64,000 bases of DNA from Saprospiraceae bacterium (GTDB lineage Bacteria > Bacteroidota > Bacteroidia > Chitinophagales > Saprospiraceae): contig JADKGF010000022.1 in NCBI GenBank assembly GCA_016717105.1, positions 4,987 through 68,986 of the forward strand, read 5' to 3'. Shown here one piece after another: positions 36,821-47,065 of this stretch (its first letter is position 1; every line of letters starts with the position of its first letter). Under the pieces are notes generated by a model. It saw only the letters and a program-made list of their open reading frames with translations, did not search any database and was not told where the DNA came from. The position numbers and the translations under genes are program-made.

Positions 36821-37513
36821 TTACTTAAATCTCGATAGAAACTTTTCAGCATCCTTAAATTCGTTTGAATCAGGATACTTGTTTTTGATGATCTCCAATT
36901 GCTCAGCGGCTTCTTTAGTTTTGCCATCAGCATAGTACATCATTGCAACTTTATGCAGATAATATGGTGTAAGCATTTCATTTTCTGCTTTTGCTGCTTT
37001 TTGATAATAGTCCATCGCCTTTACTTTGTCACCAAGTTCTGCATTCGCATCACCCAATGCACCATTTTTCATTACAGCAGTGACATCATCATTGGCAGAG
37101 TAATCATCAAGATACTGGATTGCATCTTCATACTTACCCAAATTAAGATAAGAAATTCCTGCATAATATTGTGCAAGATTTGCAGCCTTTGTGCCGCTGA
37201 AATTGTCGATAATGCCTAAAAATCCATCAAATCCACCACCTGGATTTTCTAATGCAAGTGCAAATGAATCTTTTGCAAATTGTTCTTCTGCTTTGTACAT
37301 AGCATTGACAGCTTCTTTTTCTCTTGGACCCATGTATAGGTGCTTGTAGCCATAATACAATGCTGCTAAGATTGCCAATCCCATCAATACGTATGAAATG
37401 GTCTTTTGATTTTGTTCAAAAAAGTTTCCTGCTGATACCTGACTGCCTTTGACTTCTACTACGTCAATTATTTCATCTGCTTCAGAGGCTTTGTTGCCCT
37501 TTCGTTGTGCCAT
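36821..37513 (-). CDS. Membrane-anchored TPR protein (YfgM-like)
   Basis: 230 residues: short polar N-terminus, one membrane helix (about 42-59, YVLMGLAILAALYYG), then tetratricopeptide helices (AQYYAGISYLNLGKYEDAIQ, then a DKVKAMDYYQKAAKA unit, then KEAAEQLEIIKNKYP). The topology matches YfgM-like proteins, which face the periplasm and work with envelope chaperones or the Sec translocon. A TATTTTTG element lies on the minus strand at 37547-37540. Confidence 0.75.
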   Translation of the reverse strand: MAQRKGNKASEADEIIDVVEVKGSQVSAGNFFEQNQKTISYVLMGLAILAALYYGYKHLYMGPREKEAVNAMYKAEEQFAKDSFALALENPGGGFDGFLGIIDNFSGTKAANLAQYYAGISYLNLGKYEDAIQYLDDYSANDDVTAVMKNGALGDANAELGDKVKAMDYYQKAAKAENEMLTPYYLHKVAMMYYADGKTKEAAEQLEIIKNKYPDSNEFKDAEKFLSRFK

Positions 37514-37975
37514 AATTCTGATTTTTAAAAAAATTTGCGCAAAAATAGCAATTTCATTTTAAATATTAAGTTATTTAATCATTTTATACTGATTTTATTC
37601 TTTTAAGGCATATCTGTTGTCAGACCAAATTTTGGATATTTTAATGGTTTACTCACTCTTTTGTTTACTAGTATGACGTTAATCTATTATTAGACAATTC
37701 ATTTATATATAGTGTTAATATATATGTATTTTTAAGATGATGTAAAATAAACTTCCATAAATAAGGTTTATATTAATTATGTCTTTGAACAAAGGTAGAT
37801 ATAATTTTCAACATGACCTTGTGAATCCTATTTTTTATCTATTAATTATTGCAAAACAAGCTTTAGTACAACAAATCACAAAATACCTTGTTCTTTCGTG
37901 TGAAATGTTCGGGTATTAGGAATATTATACTAATTTTGTGCTAATTTATATAAATTTTATCGTTCAATTTATCGT
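37514..37975. other. Intergenic region between divergent TPR and MCE genes
   Basis: About 460 bp, AT-rich. It contains a TAnnTTTG box for each direction (37547-37540 minus; TAATTTTG at 37931-37938 plus). No coding frame, RNA gene or terminator recognised. Confidence 0.5.
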
Positions 37976-39031
37976 ATGTCACGTGAAATTAAAATTGGGA
38001 TTCTAACTTTTTTGGTATTGGTCACTATGATTTGGGGATATACCTTTCTGAAAGGTAGAAATATTCTTACTGCATCAAATGAATTGAAAACAACCTACAG
38101 AGATGTGACAGATTTGAATGTTTCATCACCGGTTCTGGTTAATGGGTACAAAATTGGCACTGTTACAAAAATCAAGCTCAACCCAAGCAATGTGAAATTG
38201 ATGGATGTTTATTATCTTATTGATAGCGAATACAAAATACCTAAAAATGCGATTGCTAAGCAAAAAAGCCTTGGATTTGTCAATGGGAAAGGTATATTTT
38301 TAGAATTTGACAAGGAATGTAATGGATCTGATTGTGCTGTAAATGGTGATGAACTTAAAGGAGAAACTGTTGGACTTTTGGGCGCTATGTTGGGTGAAGG
38401 TGAAGTCGAGAATTATAGCAGCCAAATGACAAAATCGGCTCGTGAAATTATAAGTAATATAGGTAAAGAAGGTGAGCCTGGCGCAATAAACGAAACCATT
38501 CGTCAGCTCGAAATCATATCGAAAAACCTAGCTGCCATCACTGGAACTACTAACCAATTAATGGCCCAATCTTCATCCAATCTAAAAAAGACCATTGACA
38601 ATTTGGCGACTATCTCCTCAGCCTTGGCCAAAAGCAACCAAAAAATTGAAAGTGTCATGGCTAATGTGGACAAAATCACGAGTGATATTGCAAAATCCAA
38701 TTTACAAACTACTATAGGCAAAACAAATGAAACTTTGGATGCATCCAAAATCGCAATCACAGAGATGAAAACAACATTGGCAAGTGCGAGTACTTCCATG
38801 AAAGATTTAAGTAGGCTCCTCAATAAAATAGAAAAAGGTGACGGAACCTTGTCTAAACTTATGAATGATAAAAAACTCTACACAAATATCGAAATGACTA
38901 CTAGAAATCTAAATTTATTATTACAAGATTTGCGACTAAATCCCAAAAGATATGCCCACTTTTCAGTTTTCGGTAAGAAGCAGAAGGAGTTTACCTTGCC
39001 AGATAATGATCCCGCAAATATTGAAGAGTAA
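37976..39031 (+). CDS. MlaD-family MCE-domain lipid transport protein
   Basis: 351 residues. One N-terminal membrane helix (about 8-25), then an MCE domain (about 38-115) with TTYRDVTDLNVSSPVLVNGYK (in part) and a C-terminal helical region (about 150-300) of long coiled coil. This is the MlaD-type substrate-binding part of phospholipid-transport ABC systems between inner and outer membrane. No mlaE or mlaF is next to it in this window. The upstream TAATTTTG at 37931 is a likely -7 box. Confidence 0.85.
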   Translation: MSREIKIGILTFLVLVTMIWGYTFLKGRNILTASNELKTTYRDVTDLNVSSPVLVNGYKIGTVTKIKLNPSNVKLMDVYYLIDSEYKIPKNAIAKQKSLGFVNGKGIFLEFDKECNGSDCAVNGDELKGETVGLLGAMLGEGEVENYSSQMTKSAREIISNIGKEGEPGAINETIRQLEIISKNLAAITGTTNQLMAQSSSNLKKTIDNLATISSALAKSNQKIESVMANVDKITSDIAKSNLQTTIGKTNETLDASKIAITEMKTTLASASTSMKDLSRLLNKIEKGDGTLSKLMNDKKLYTNIEMTTRNLNLLLQDLRLNPKRYAHFSVFGKKQKEFTLPDNDPANIEE

Positions 39032-39082
39032 GAAAACCAAGATTATCAATTTCAATTATAAAATTAAAATCAAACAATTCAT

Positions 39083-39511
39083 ATGTATTCAATATTTAAA
39101 ACCACACACTCTTATGCTGCATGGGCTGTATTAATATTACTTGTTATTACAGTCATATATGCAGCGCTTACTTTTTTTGGTAATAAATCATGGAAAGTGA
39201 GTGAATTCAAACTCGCCTTCTTTACATTTGTATCTTGCCATATCCAACTCTTACTAGGTTTGGTACTGTATTTTACATCACCTTTTGGAATGAGCAATTT
39301 GTCTGGTGAGACTATGAAGGACTCGTTCTCTAGATTATTGGCTGTAGAGCATCCATTTGTAAATATCTTGGGTATTGTAATGATTACAATGGGTTATATC
39401 AAAGCCAAAAAACTACTTGATACTGTTAATGCACCCAAAACCATTTTTATTTATTATGGTATCGGCTTATTATTGTTTTTATCGAGAATTCCTTGGAGCA
39501 ATTGGCTGTAG
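39083..39511 (+). CDS. Small four-helix membrane protein
   Basis: 142 residues with four hydrophobic helices (about 10-30, 43-63, 90-112, 120-138) and conserved-looking His and Arg at their ends (THSYAAW, CHIQLLL, VEHPFVN, LSRIPWSNWL). Such proteins are often annotated as cytochrome-b-like in Bacteroidota; heme binding is not shown. It is 51 bp after the MCE gene, probably the same operon. Confidence 0.6.
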   Translation: MYSIFKTTHSYAAWAVLILLVITVIYAALTFFGNKSWKVSEFKLAFFTFVSCHIQLLLGLVLYFTSPFGMSNLSGETMKDSFSRLLAVEHPFVNILGIVMITMGYIKAKKLLDTVNAPKTIFIYYGIGLLLFLSRIPWSNWL

Positions 39512-39540
39512 TCTTGAAAGATTGCAAAACGTCTAAAATA

Positions 39541-39611
39541 AAAAAAGTCCGACGATTTTTTGGGGTCGGACTTAATTCAACTATAACAGCACTAAGAGAA
39601 AGTTAAAACTT
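39541..39611 (-). ncRNA. Candidate minus-strand small RNA with its own promoter and terminator
   Basis: On the minus strand TACCTTTG (39625-39618, TAnnTTTG) is followed by about 70 bp and a hairpin AGTCCGAC / GTCGGACT (9 bp with the flanking A-T, loop CCCAAAAAATC) that runs into seven Ts. The plus strand after the same hairpin has only CTTAATT, so the terminator works better leftward. No gene in that direction exists, which points to a short RNA. The alternative is a weak terminator for the small membrane protein gene. Confidence 0.4.
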
Positions 39612-39849
39612 TCGCTACAAAGGTATAATTTTATTTTTATATGATGTATCTTTTATTAAGAAAAAAATAAATTTTAATTACGTATTTTATTCTAAATCCA
39701 AAATTAACATTACTAGCAGCGCATCGTTTTGTAAAGGTGATGGACTATTTTGGTAAAAAAAGAAAGATGATTTCACATTTTGATGAGAAACCTATACTTT
39801 TGTCCACATTATTAAAATCCTGAGATAGAATCGTTTTGGTAAAAAAACT

Positions 39850-42484
39850 GTGACATCCGTAGATGAGATGAGCAAAGTCACGCCGCTCATGGCTCAGTAC
39901 TTCAAATTGAAGGCCAAGCATCCTGATGCCATTTTGTTGTATCGTGTTGGAGATTTTTATGAGACATTTGCAGAAGATGCTATTAAAGTTGCAGAAATTT
40001 TGGGTATCATCCTCACCAAAAGAAATAATGGTGGCAATGACATCGAACTTGCCGGATTTCCGTATCACTCTTTGGATGTGTATTTGCCCAGACTTGTGCG
40101 CGCCGGTCATAGAGTAGCTATTTGTGAGCAATTAGAAAAGCCAAGTAAAGAAAAGAAAATCGTAGATCGTGGTGTTACAGACGTTGTCACACCTGGTGTC
40201 ACTATCGATGATACAATCCTTGATCGTAAATCCAATAATTATCTTGCTTCCGTTCATTTCACACCCAAAAATGAATATGGTGTCGCTTTTCTAGATATTT
40301 CTACTGGAGAATTTGTTGTCTCTGAAGGAAATGCAGCCACTATTGAGAAGTTGATTGATGGATTTGCGCCATCTGAAATTATATATTCCAAGGCTTATAC
40401 TAAGGATTACCAACGGATTTTTGGTGAGCGATATTATTATTATGGTATCGAAGAATGGGTGTACATGTTTGACTATACCCGCGAAAAACTACTAGATAAG
40501 TTCGCAGTAACCAATCTCAAAGGTTTTGGTATCGAAGAAATGCCGTTAGCTCAAGTGGCTGCTGGAAGTATCCTTCATTATCTGATGTCCACTCAAAATG
40601 ATAGGACAAACCACATTTCCGGGATCACCCGAATCCAATCTGAACACTATGTATGGCTAGATAGATTTACTGTAAAAAATCTTGAACTTATCCGGTCGTC
40701 CCATGATACTGGAAGCTCCTTGGCACAAATCATGGACAAGACCGTGACGCCTATGGGTGCTAGGCTGCTGAGAAACTGGATCTTATTGCCGTTGCTATCT
40801 CCTGAGCGCATCCACGCGAGACAAGATATGGTCGCCTACTTTGTAGAGAAATATTTTGATAGGGAAGCATTGGAAGGATTGCTCAAACAAATCGGTGATA
40901 TCGAGCGGATTGCATCTAAATTGGCGATGGAAAAAATCTCTCCACGTGAATTGCAACAGCTTAGAAAATCTCTTGAGTTGTTGCCCGATATTTTGATGAT
41001 TTTGGCTGAAAGTGACAATGATGCATTGAAATCCTTAGGTGACAAAATCATGCTTTGCGAAAAGCTAAAAACCGAAATCCAAAAACGCTGGCTGACGATC
41101 CACCCGTTATTCTTGCAAAAGGAAATGTCATCAGAGCTGGCTGTCATGCAGAACTAGATGACTTGCGCAATGTTATCAGAAATAGCAAAGAATTATTACT
41201 TGAAATCCAAACAAAAGAAGCCGAAAAGACTGGTATTTCGAGTTTGAAAATTGGATTTAATAATGTTTTCGGTTATTACCTCGAAGTGACTAATAAATAC
41301 AAAGATCATGATCGCATCCCTGATACTTGGATAAGAAAACAGACATTGGCCAATGCCGAAAGATATATATCTGAAGATCTTAAGATTTTGGAAACTAAAA
41401 TACTGACCGCAGAAGAAAAATAGGTGAGATCGAAGTTCAGTTGTTTGAAGAATTGGTTGTCAAAGCGGCTGATTACTTGGAGGCTTTACAGAATAATGCT
41501 AAAACACTTGCTACCCTTGATTGTATTTTGTCATTTGCATTTATTGCTGGCAAGTATAATTATTGTAGGCCGATCGTAGACGAAGGATTTACATTGGAAT
41601 TCACTGAAGCGAGACATCCTGTTATCGAAAGACAATTGCCCTTAGGACAAGCTTATGTACCCAATGACATTCTCCTTGACAATGATGATACACAAATCAT
41701 GATGATCACGGGTCCAAATATGTCGGGAAAATCTGCAGTATTGCGTCAGACAGCTTTGATCACATTGATGGCACAAATGGGCTCTTTTGTACCAGCGTCG
41801 TCGGCGCGCATCGGTATAGTGGACAAAATCTTTACGCGTGTAGGCGCTAGTGACAATATCAGCAGTGGCGAATCTACTTTTATGCTCGAGATGAACGAAA
41901 CGGCGAGCATCATGAATAATATTTCGAAGCGAAGTCTTATTTTATTGGACGAGATAGGCAGAGGTACATCGACTTATGATGGTATTTCTATAGCTTGGTC
42001 GCTTGCAGAGTTTCTGCACAATGGCAAGGTGAGACCCAAAACTTTGTTTGCGACGCATTATCACGAATTGAATGAACTGGCTGAGAAGTATCCACATATC
42101 AAAAACTACAATGTGGCAACAAAGGAAATTGGAAATAAGGTCATCTTCCTTCGTAAACTAACTGAAGGTGGCTGCGAACATAGTTTCGGAATTCACGTAG
42201 CTGCGATGGCTGGAATGCCTAGAGACATTATCAATCGGGCAATGGAAATCCTACAAGATCTGGAAACAAAAACGATCGACAATAAGGATATGGATGCAGG
42301 AAATGATATGAGAAACAAAGCCAAAAATATCGCACCCAATAACTTTCAACTTAGTCTGTTTCAAACTGCAGATCCTGAAGCTGCTGCACTAAAAAATAGT
42401 ATAAAAGCATTGGATATCAACGCCATGACGCCGATCGAATGTATGCTCAAATTACATGAACTGAAGAAGATTTTGGATATGTAG
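39850..42484 (+). pseudogene. mutS: DNA mismatch repair protein MutS, two frameshifts
   Basis: GTG start at 39850. Order: mismatch-binding N-terminus (MAQYFKLKAKHPDA, YRVGDFYETF), connector and core domains, clamp (FGYYLEVTNKYKDH), then ATPase with Walker A GPNMSGKS, Walker B LILLDEIGRGTS and a final helix-turn-helix. The frame breaks in the A5 run at 41081-41085 and the A5 run at 41416-41420; one added A at each restores TLADDPPVIL and AEEKIGEIE. The corrected protein has about 878 residues, normal for MutS. Recognises mismatches in new DNA. Both breaks are homopolymer deletions. Confidence 0.92.
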
Positions 42485-42706
42485 GGATATATTAAAAATT
42501 ATCTTAAAGTATTAACTTGACTTCGGAAAAATACCAAAATAATTTTAATTGTGGATTTACTTTTAAATGATTCTGGTTTTTTGATTAACGTACCTATGTT
42601 GAAAAAAAAACAATTCCATCATCTGAATCAATTTTATTCCATAATTTCGCAACATATTATAGAAATTTCGTCTTATTAAAATAAAGTTGAAGTAAAAAGT
42701 AATAAT

Positions 42707-44176
42707 ATGAATGCATCCAACAAGTTTATGGTACTTTTTGTCGGTATTGGTCTGATCGTATCATCGTGTTCGCGCAATCCAGTTACAGGCAAAAAGGAAG
42801 TGTCTTTTATGTCTGAAAGTCAGGAAATATCCATGGGAAAGGAATATGATCCTTCGGTAGTTGCTCAGTATGGCTTATATGAAAATCCTTCTCTTCAGGC
42901 TTTTATCACTGAAAAAGGTAAGCAAATGGCAGCAATCTCACACAGGCCCAATTTGCCTTATGAATTCAAAATTCTAGATTCGCCTGTTGTGAATGCATTT
43001 GCTGTACCTGGTGGCTATGTTTATTTTACAAGAGGCATCATGGGCCATTTCAATAACGAAGCTGAGTTTGCAGGCGTATTGGGTCATGAAATTGGCCACG
43101 TTACTGCCAAGCATGCTGCCAGACAGCAAAGAGATCAATTATTGGGGCAAATTTTGTTGATGGGTGGAATCATCTTTTCCGAAAAATTCAGACAGTTTGC
43201 CGATGTTGCCCAACAAGGCGTTGGCTTGCTGTTTTTGAAAAATAGTAGGGACCACGAATCGGAATCTGACAAACTAGGTGTAGAATACAGTACAAAAATA
43301 GGGTATGACGCTCATCAGATGGCGGGATTTTTCAAAACCCTAAAAAAACTCAGTCCCAAAGATGGCGCAATTCCTACCTTCTTGTCCACACATCCTGATC
43401 CAGAAGACCGATACAATAAGACCAATCAAATGGCGACTGATGTTCAGAAAACGCTTGATCCGGCGACCTTGAAGGTCAATAGAAATAATTATCTCAAGAT
43501 GATCGATGGCATCATTTATGGTGAAGATCCTAAACAAGGTTATGTTGAAAACAGCGTTTTTTATCACCCAGAGTTGAAGTTTCAGTTTAATGTGCCTGCT
43601 TCGTGGCAATTGCTCAATACGCCTTCGCAGATACAGATGGCTCCAAGCGATGGAAAGGCTATGATGATGATGAGCCTAGCTGCAGGTAATAATCTGCAAG
43701 AAGCAAAAACACAAGTTATTAATGAAAATAAATTGAATGTATTGGAATCATCCAATGTCAATGTAAATGGTTTGAATGCAATAGCGTTACTATCAGAAGT
43801 GGCAAATCAAGAAGCACAACAGCAAACAGGGCAAGTTGCTGATCCATTAAAAGTACTAACTTACATCATCGAGTACAACAATATGTATTACAAATTTCAT
43901 GGATTGAGTGCCAAGGCAGACTTCAATAACTATTTTTCGCAATTTCAGACGACGATGAAAAGTTTTAAGACACTTACAGATCAGTCAAAAATCAATAAAA
44001 AACCGACGACACTCAAGATTATTGAGGCAAATCAAAATACAACACTGCAACAAATTTTTACCAATCAAAATATGCCTTCAGCTCGCCATAGTGAGTTGGC
44101 TCTACTTAATGGGTTGGAACTCAATGCAATGGTAGAAAAAGGTACGCTGGTAAAAGTATTTGGTGGTCAATATTAA
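42707..44176 (+). CDS. M48-family metalloprotease lipoprotein (BepA/LoiP-like)
   Basis: 489 residues. Lipobox SSC near residue 21 and the typical following segment NPVTGKKEVSFMSESQE. Zinc motif GHEIGHVTAKHAARQQ (HExxH). The C-terminal Glu ligand is in SESDKLGVEYS, then STHPDPEDR. The C-terminal half (about 280-489) is a helical/beta domain with no motif I name. Proteases of this type act in the periplasm on misfolded outer membrane proteins. No promoter is clear in the 220 bp upstream. Confidence 0.9.
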   Translation: MNASNKFMVLFVGIGLIVSSCSRNPVTGKKEVSFMSESQEISMGKEYDPSVVAQYGLYENPSLQAFITEKGKQMAAISHRPNLPYEFKILDSPVVNAFAVPGGYVYFTRGIMGHFNNEAEFAGVLGHEIGHVTAKHAARQQRDQLLGQILLMGGIIFSEKFRQFADVAQQGVGLLFLKNSRDHESESDKLGVEYSTKIGYDAHQMAGFFKTLKKLSPKDGAIPTFLSTHPDPEDRYNKTNQMATDVQKTLDPATLKVNRNNYLKMIDGIIYGEDPKQGYVENSVFYHPELKFQFNVPASWQLLNTPSQIQMAPSDGKAMMMMSLAAGNNLQEAKTQVINENKLNVLESSNVNVNGLNAIALLSEVANQEAQQQTGQVADPLKVLTYIIEYNNMYYKFHGLSAKADFNNYFSQFQTTMKSFKTLTDQSKINKKPTTLKIIEANQNTTLQQIFTNQNMPSARHSELALLNGLELNAMVEKGTLVKVFGGQY

Positions 44177-44205
44177 AAAAAAATGAAAATTTTATGCTTT
44201 AAAAA

Positions 44206-44238
44206 TTTGGACAATTAATGTCAGGCATTGTATCTTTG
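44206..44238 (+). promoter_or_regulatory. Bacteroidota-type promoter of the tRNA pair
   Basis: TTTG at 44206-44209, 21-bp gap, TATCTTTG at 44231-44238: fits TTG-N17-23-TAnnTTTG. It lies 36 bp before the tRNA-Gly. Confidence 0.7.
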
Positions 44239-44274
44239 CGTCGCTTTTGGAAAAGTCCAGTATAGAAAGCACAT

Positions 44275-44350
<76 letters not shown>

Positions 44351-44374
44351 CTTTTTTATTAAAAATAAGTCTAT

Positions 44375-44459
44375 GCCCGGGTGGTGAAACTGGTAGACAC
44401 GCAGGACTTAAAATCCTGTGACCATTGCGGTCGTGCCGGTTCGATTCCGGCTCCGGGTA
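44375..44459 (+). tRNA. tRNA-Leu (UAA), long variable arm
   Basis: Acceptor GCCCGGG pairs with TCCGGGT; anticodon stem CAGGA/TCCTG with loop CTTAAAA gives UAA; long variable arm TGACCATTGCGGTCG; T-arm CCGG-TTCGATT-CCGG. CCA is not encoded. 24 bp after tRNA-Gly, same transcript. Confidence 0.95.
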
Positions 44460-44655
44460 CATTATTCTCCTTTATTTCTTTTCAAATTGATTATCCCAAA
44501 TTTCCATCTTGGGCTTTTGTTGTTTTAGGTATTCCCTTTATAATCAACATCTTAGGCATTTTATTACCTAATCAAACCATTGCAATTGAAATAACCATCA
44601 ATTCAATTTAAAACATTTGAATTAAGAAAGATTTTATACCTAATGTGAATGCGGG

Positions 44656-45908
44656 TTAGGATCGTATTGCTTCGACTGGATTCATGGCTGAGGCTTGTGA
44701 TGCAGGGATAATACCAGCTATAATACCTACGACTATAGAAGTGCCTACACCTATTGCTACGTTGAGTACAGATAGAGACATTTTGAAAGGAATGAGCATG
44801 GAAATGACCCAAAGGCTCACGAAAACCAAGATTAAACCTATAAGTCCACCCAAGATGCATAGGATGATAGACTCGATGAGAAATTCCATCAAAATGATGT
44901 ATCGCTTGGCACCAAGTGCTTTTTTGATTCCTATGATGCCGGTGCGTTCCTTTACGGAAACAAACATGATGTTGGCCACACTTACCATACCTACGATCAA
45001 GGCAAAAATGCCGATGATCAGGCCTGCAATGTTGAGTACTTTAAATACGCTATCCAAAACCTGAGAAAGCATGGACAATTCATTTAGTGAAAAGTTATCT
45101 GCCTCCAGTGGTCTTTGACGTCTGACGGATCGGATGATACTTGCGATTTCACCTTTGAATTCTGTCATTTCTACACCTGGTTTTGCTTTGATTGTAAGCA
45201 TTCGTCCTACATCAGATTCTTCTTTTACATTGATGTATTTCTTTAATGAATTATAACTTACCCACATAGCATCGTCAAAATTCATGAAATTGAATACATT
45301 ATCGCCTTCTGATTCTAAGTATCCTATCACTTGGAAATTCTGACCAAAAAGTTTAACTTCTTTGCCGACTCCATTGATACCTTTGAAGAGTTCATTATAT
45401 AATTTAAAACCCAAAATGATTTTATTGCTTCCAGATTCATATTCACTTTGAGAAAAATATCTGCCTTCGGTAAGTTTTAAATTTTGGATAGCTGCATATT
45501 CATAGGTACAACCCATTATAAAGGCATTCGCTACAGAACTCGATCGGTATTTTATAGTACGCCCACCAGTAAATATAGTATAAGCAGCATTCGCACCTAG
45601 TTTTGATCTTTTTTGGATGGCTTGATAATCTTCAAAAGATGGATCCGGACGTTTGGCATATTTCCAGTAGTTTTGGCCAGGGTCTTCGTTCCATGGCATC
45701 TTATCCAAGTATATGACATCACTTCCCAATTCATTAAATCCTGACACTATATTTGCTTGCAGAGAATCCACGGCTGATTTTACTGTTATGATACAAAAAT
45801 CCCGATCGTGATGCCCAACAATGAAAGAAATGTGCGCATCTTATTGGATTTAAGTGCACCTAAAGCTTGTTGAAGGCTTTCCCAAATAATTTTTAAAATT
45901 ACAGTCAT
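44656..45908 (-). pseudogene. MacB/FtsX-type ABC transporter permease, single frameshift near the N-terminus
   Basis: From ATG 45908 it reads MTVILKIIWESLQQAL, then LGITIGIF, and breaks in an A5 run at 45795-45799 (T on the coding strand); one extra T gives FCIITVKSAVDSLQANI and a 417-residue protein. First membrane helix is at the break, then a MacB periplasmic core (about 50-250, with VIYLDKMPW), then three membrane helices in FtsX fold with SVANIMFVSVKERTGIIGIKKALGA (in part) and a final NPVEAIRS. No ATPase or membrane fusion gene is next to it here. The substrate is unknown. Confidence 0.85.
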
Positions 45909-46334
45909 AGTATGTGTTTGGTACTATTTTATTGGTTTCCGTTTTTTAATACAATTCAAGATTGGCCTAAATAGAACTTTTTGGTATTCATTTTAATATA
46001 ACATGCATTCTTGCAAAAATTGAACAATCATTTTGAATTAAATAACACATGCAAATTAAACTTAAATTTACGAATTTATGAATAAGATTAGATAAACACA
46101 TACAATTTTCGGATGGATTCATGTAAATGAACTCTATTATTGGAAATTATTTCAGAAGACATTGTTGTTTTCAACGCATTTGTAAGGTAAATCTACTGAA
46201 AGTATCGTCTAATTAAAATCCCGAATACAAAAACACAATTAATGGCACAAGCCACGTATATTTGTCCTTGATTATTGATGATTGATCGATAACTTATTGC
46301 ATTACGGAACTTAAAATTTCAAAAAATCATTTAT
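45909..46334. other. Intergenic region upstream of the PspA-like operon
   Basis: About 425 bp, AT-rich. The only signal found is TATATTTG (46257-46264), a -7 box 70 bp before the first gene of the operon. No coding frame, RNA or repeat recognised. Confidence 0.45.
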
Positions 46335-47021
46335 ATGTTTCAGAAATCAGATATGTTTAAAAAAATAAAATCTATCTTTGTAATAGATGAATCTCCTGAA
46401 GCTTCTGCTGAGATGAGTGATGCACAAGATTCGTCCAGCACACAAGTAACTTCAGGTACGACGGCTACACCTGCTGCACCTTCACCAACTATAAGTGGGG
46501 AATCAGGAAAGCCGGATCAGAAATTCACAGATTTGCTACTCAAAGCCATAGAATCCAATAATTTTGACGGTTTTGACTATTTAGAATACAAAAATTCTTT
46601 AAAATCCATCGAAGCTGTAATTCCCGATGAAGGTATGCGATTTAAATCCGCTTTTGAGATGGCCAAAACAATGGGTCTTTCAAAAGATAAACTTATTCAG
46701 AGTGCTGAAGGATACTTAAATATTTTGGTATCCGAAGACAAAAAATTCAAAGATGCATTAGAAAATCAGAAAGCAAAACAAATTCAAGGCAGATCAGATC
46801 AATTAGCTAGTATTGAGAAGTCGATTTTGGATAAGCAAAAAATGATTGAGAACCTGAATAAAGAAATCGAAGCCTCCAAAAACCAGCTATCATCGGTAAG
46901 AAATGAGATAAATGATGCAGTAGTTCGCATCGATGTTACAAACCAACAATTTGTAGCTTCATATAATCTCGTGTACAATCAGATTTATCAAGATATACAG
47001 AAAATCAAGACAAATCTGTAA
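46335..47021 (+). CDS. Helical/coiled-coil protein of unknown family, first gene of a three-gene operon
   Basis: 228 residues, no signal peptide. A Ser/Thr/Pro/Ala-rich linker (about 18-60) is followed by a compact helical domain (about 62-140, FTDLLLKAIESNNFDGFDYL, then SAFEMAKTMGLSK) and a long coiled coil (about 145-200, QLASIEKSILDKQKMIENLN). It is followed after 44 bp by the PspA-like gene and then by the binding-protein/OmpA fusion. No family recognised. It is likely cytoplasmic, perhaps a partner of the membrane-anchored helical protein. Confidence 0.65.
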   Translation: MFQKSDMFKKIKSIFVIDESPEASAEMSDAQDSSSTQVTSGTTATPAAPSPTISGESGKPDQKFTDLLLKAIESNNFDGFDYLEYKNSLKSIEAVIPDEGMRFKSAFEMAKTMGLSKDKLIQSAEGYLNILVSEDKKFKDALENQKAKQIQGRSDQLASIEKSILDKQKMIENLNKEIEASKNQLSSVRNEINDAVVRIDVTNQQFVASYNLVYNQIYQDIQKIKTNL

Positions 47022-47065
47022 AACTTACCGAAATTACAGTATATTTGGCAGTTAATTTTTTATAA

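Noticed and set aside
39850..42484. Programmed frameshifting in mutS
   Set aside because: Two breaks of the same kind in plain A5 runs, without stimulatory structure, and similar breaks in many unrelated genes.
44381..44611. A 76-codon open frame starting inside tRNA-Leu
   Set aside because: It begins within the tRNA and has no promoter or family likeness.
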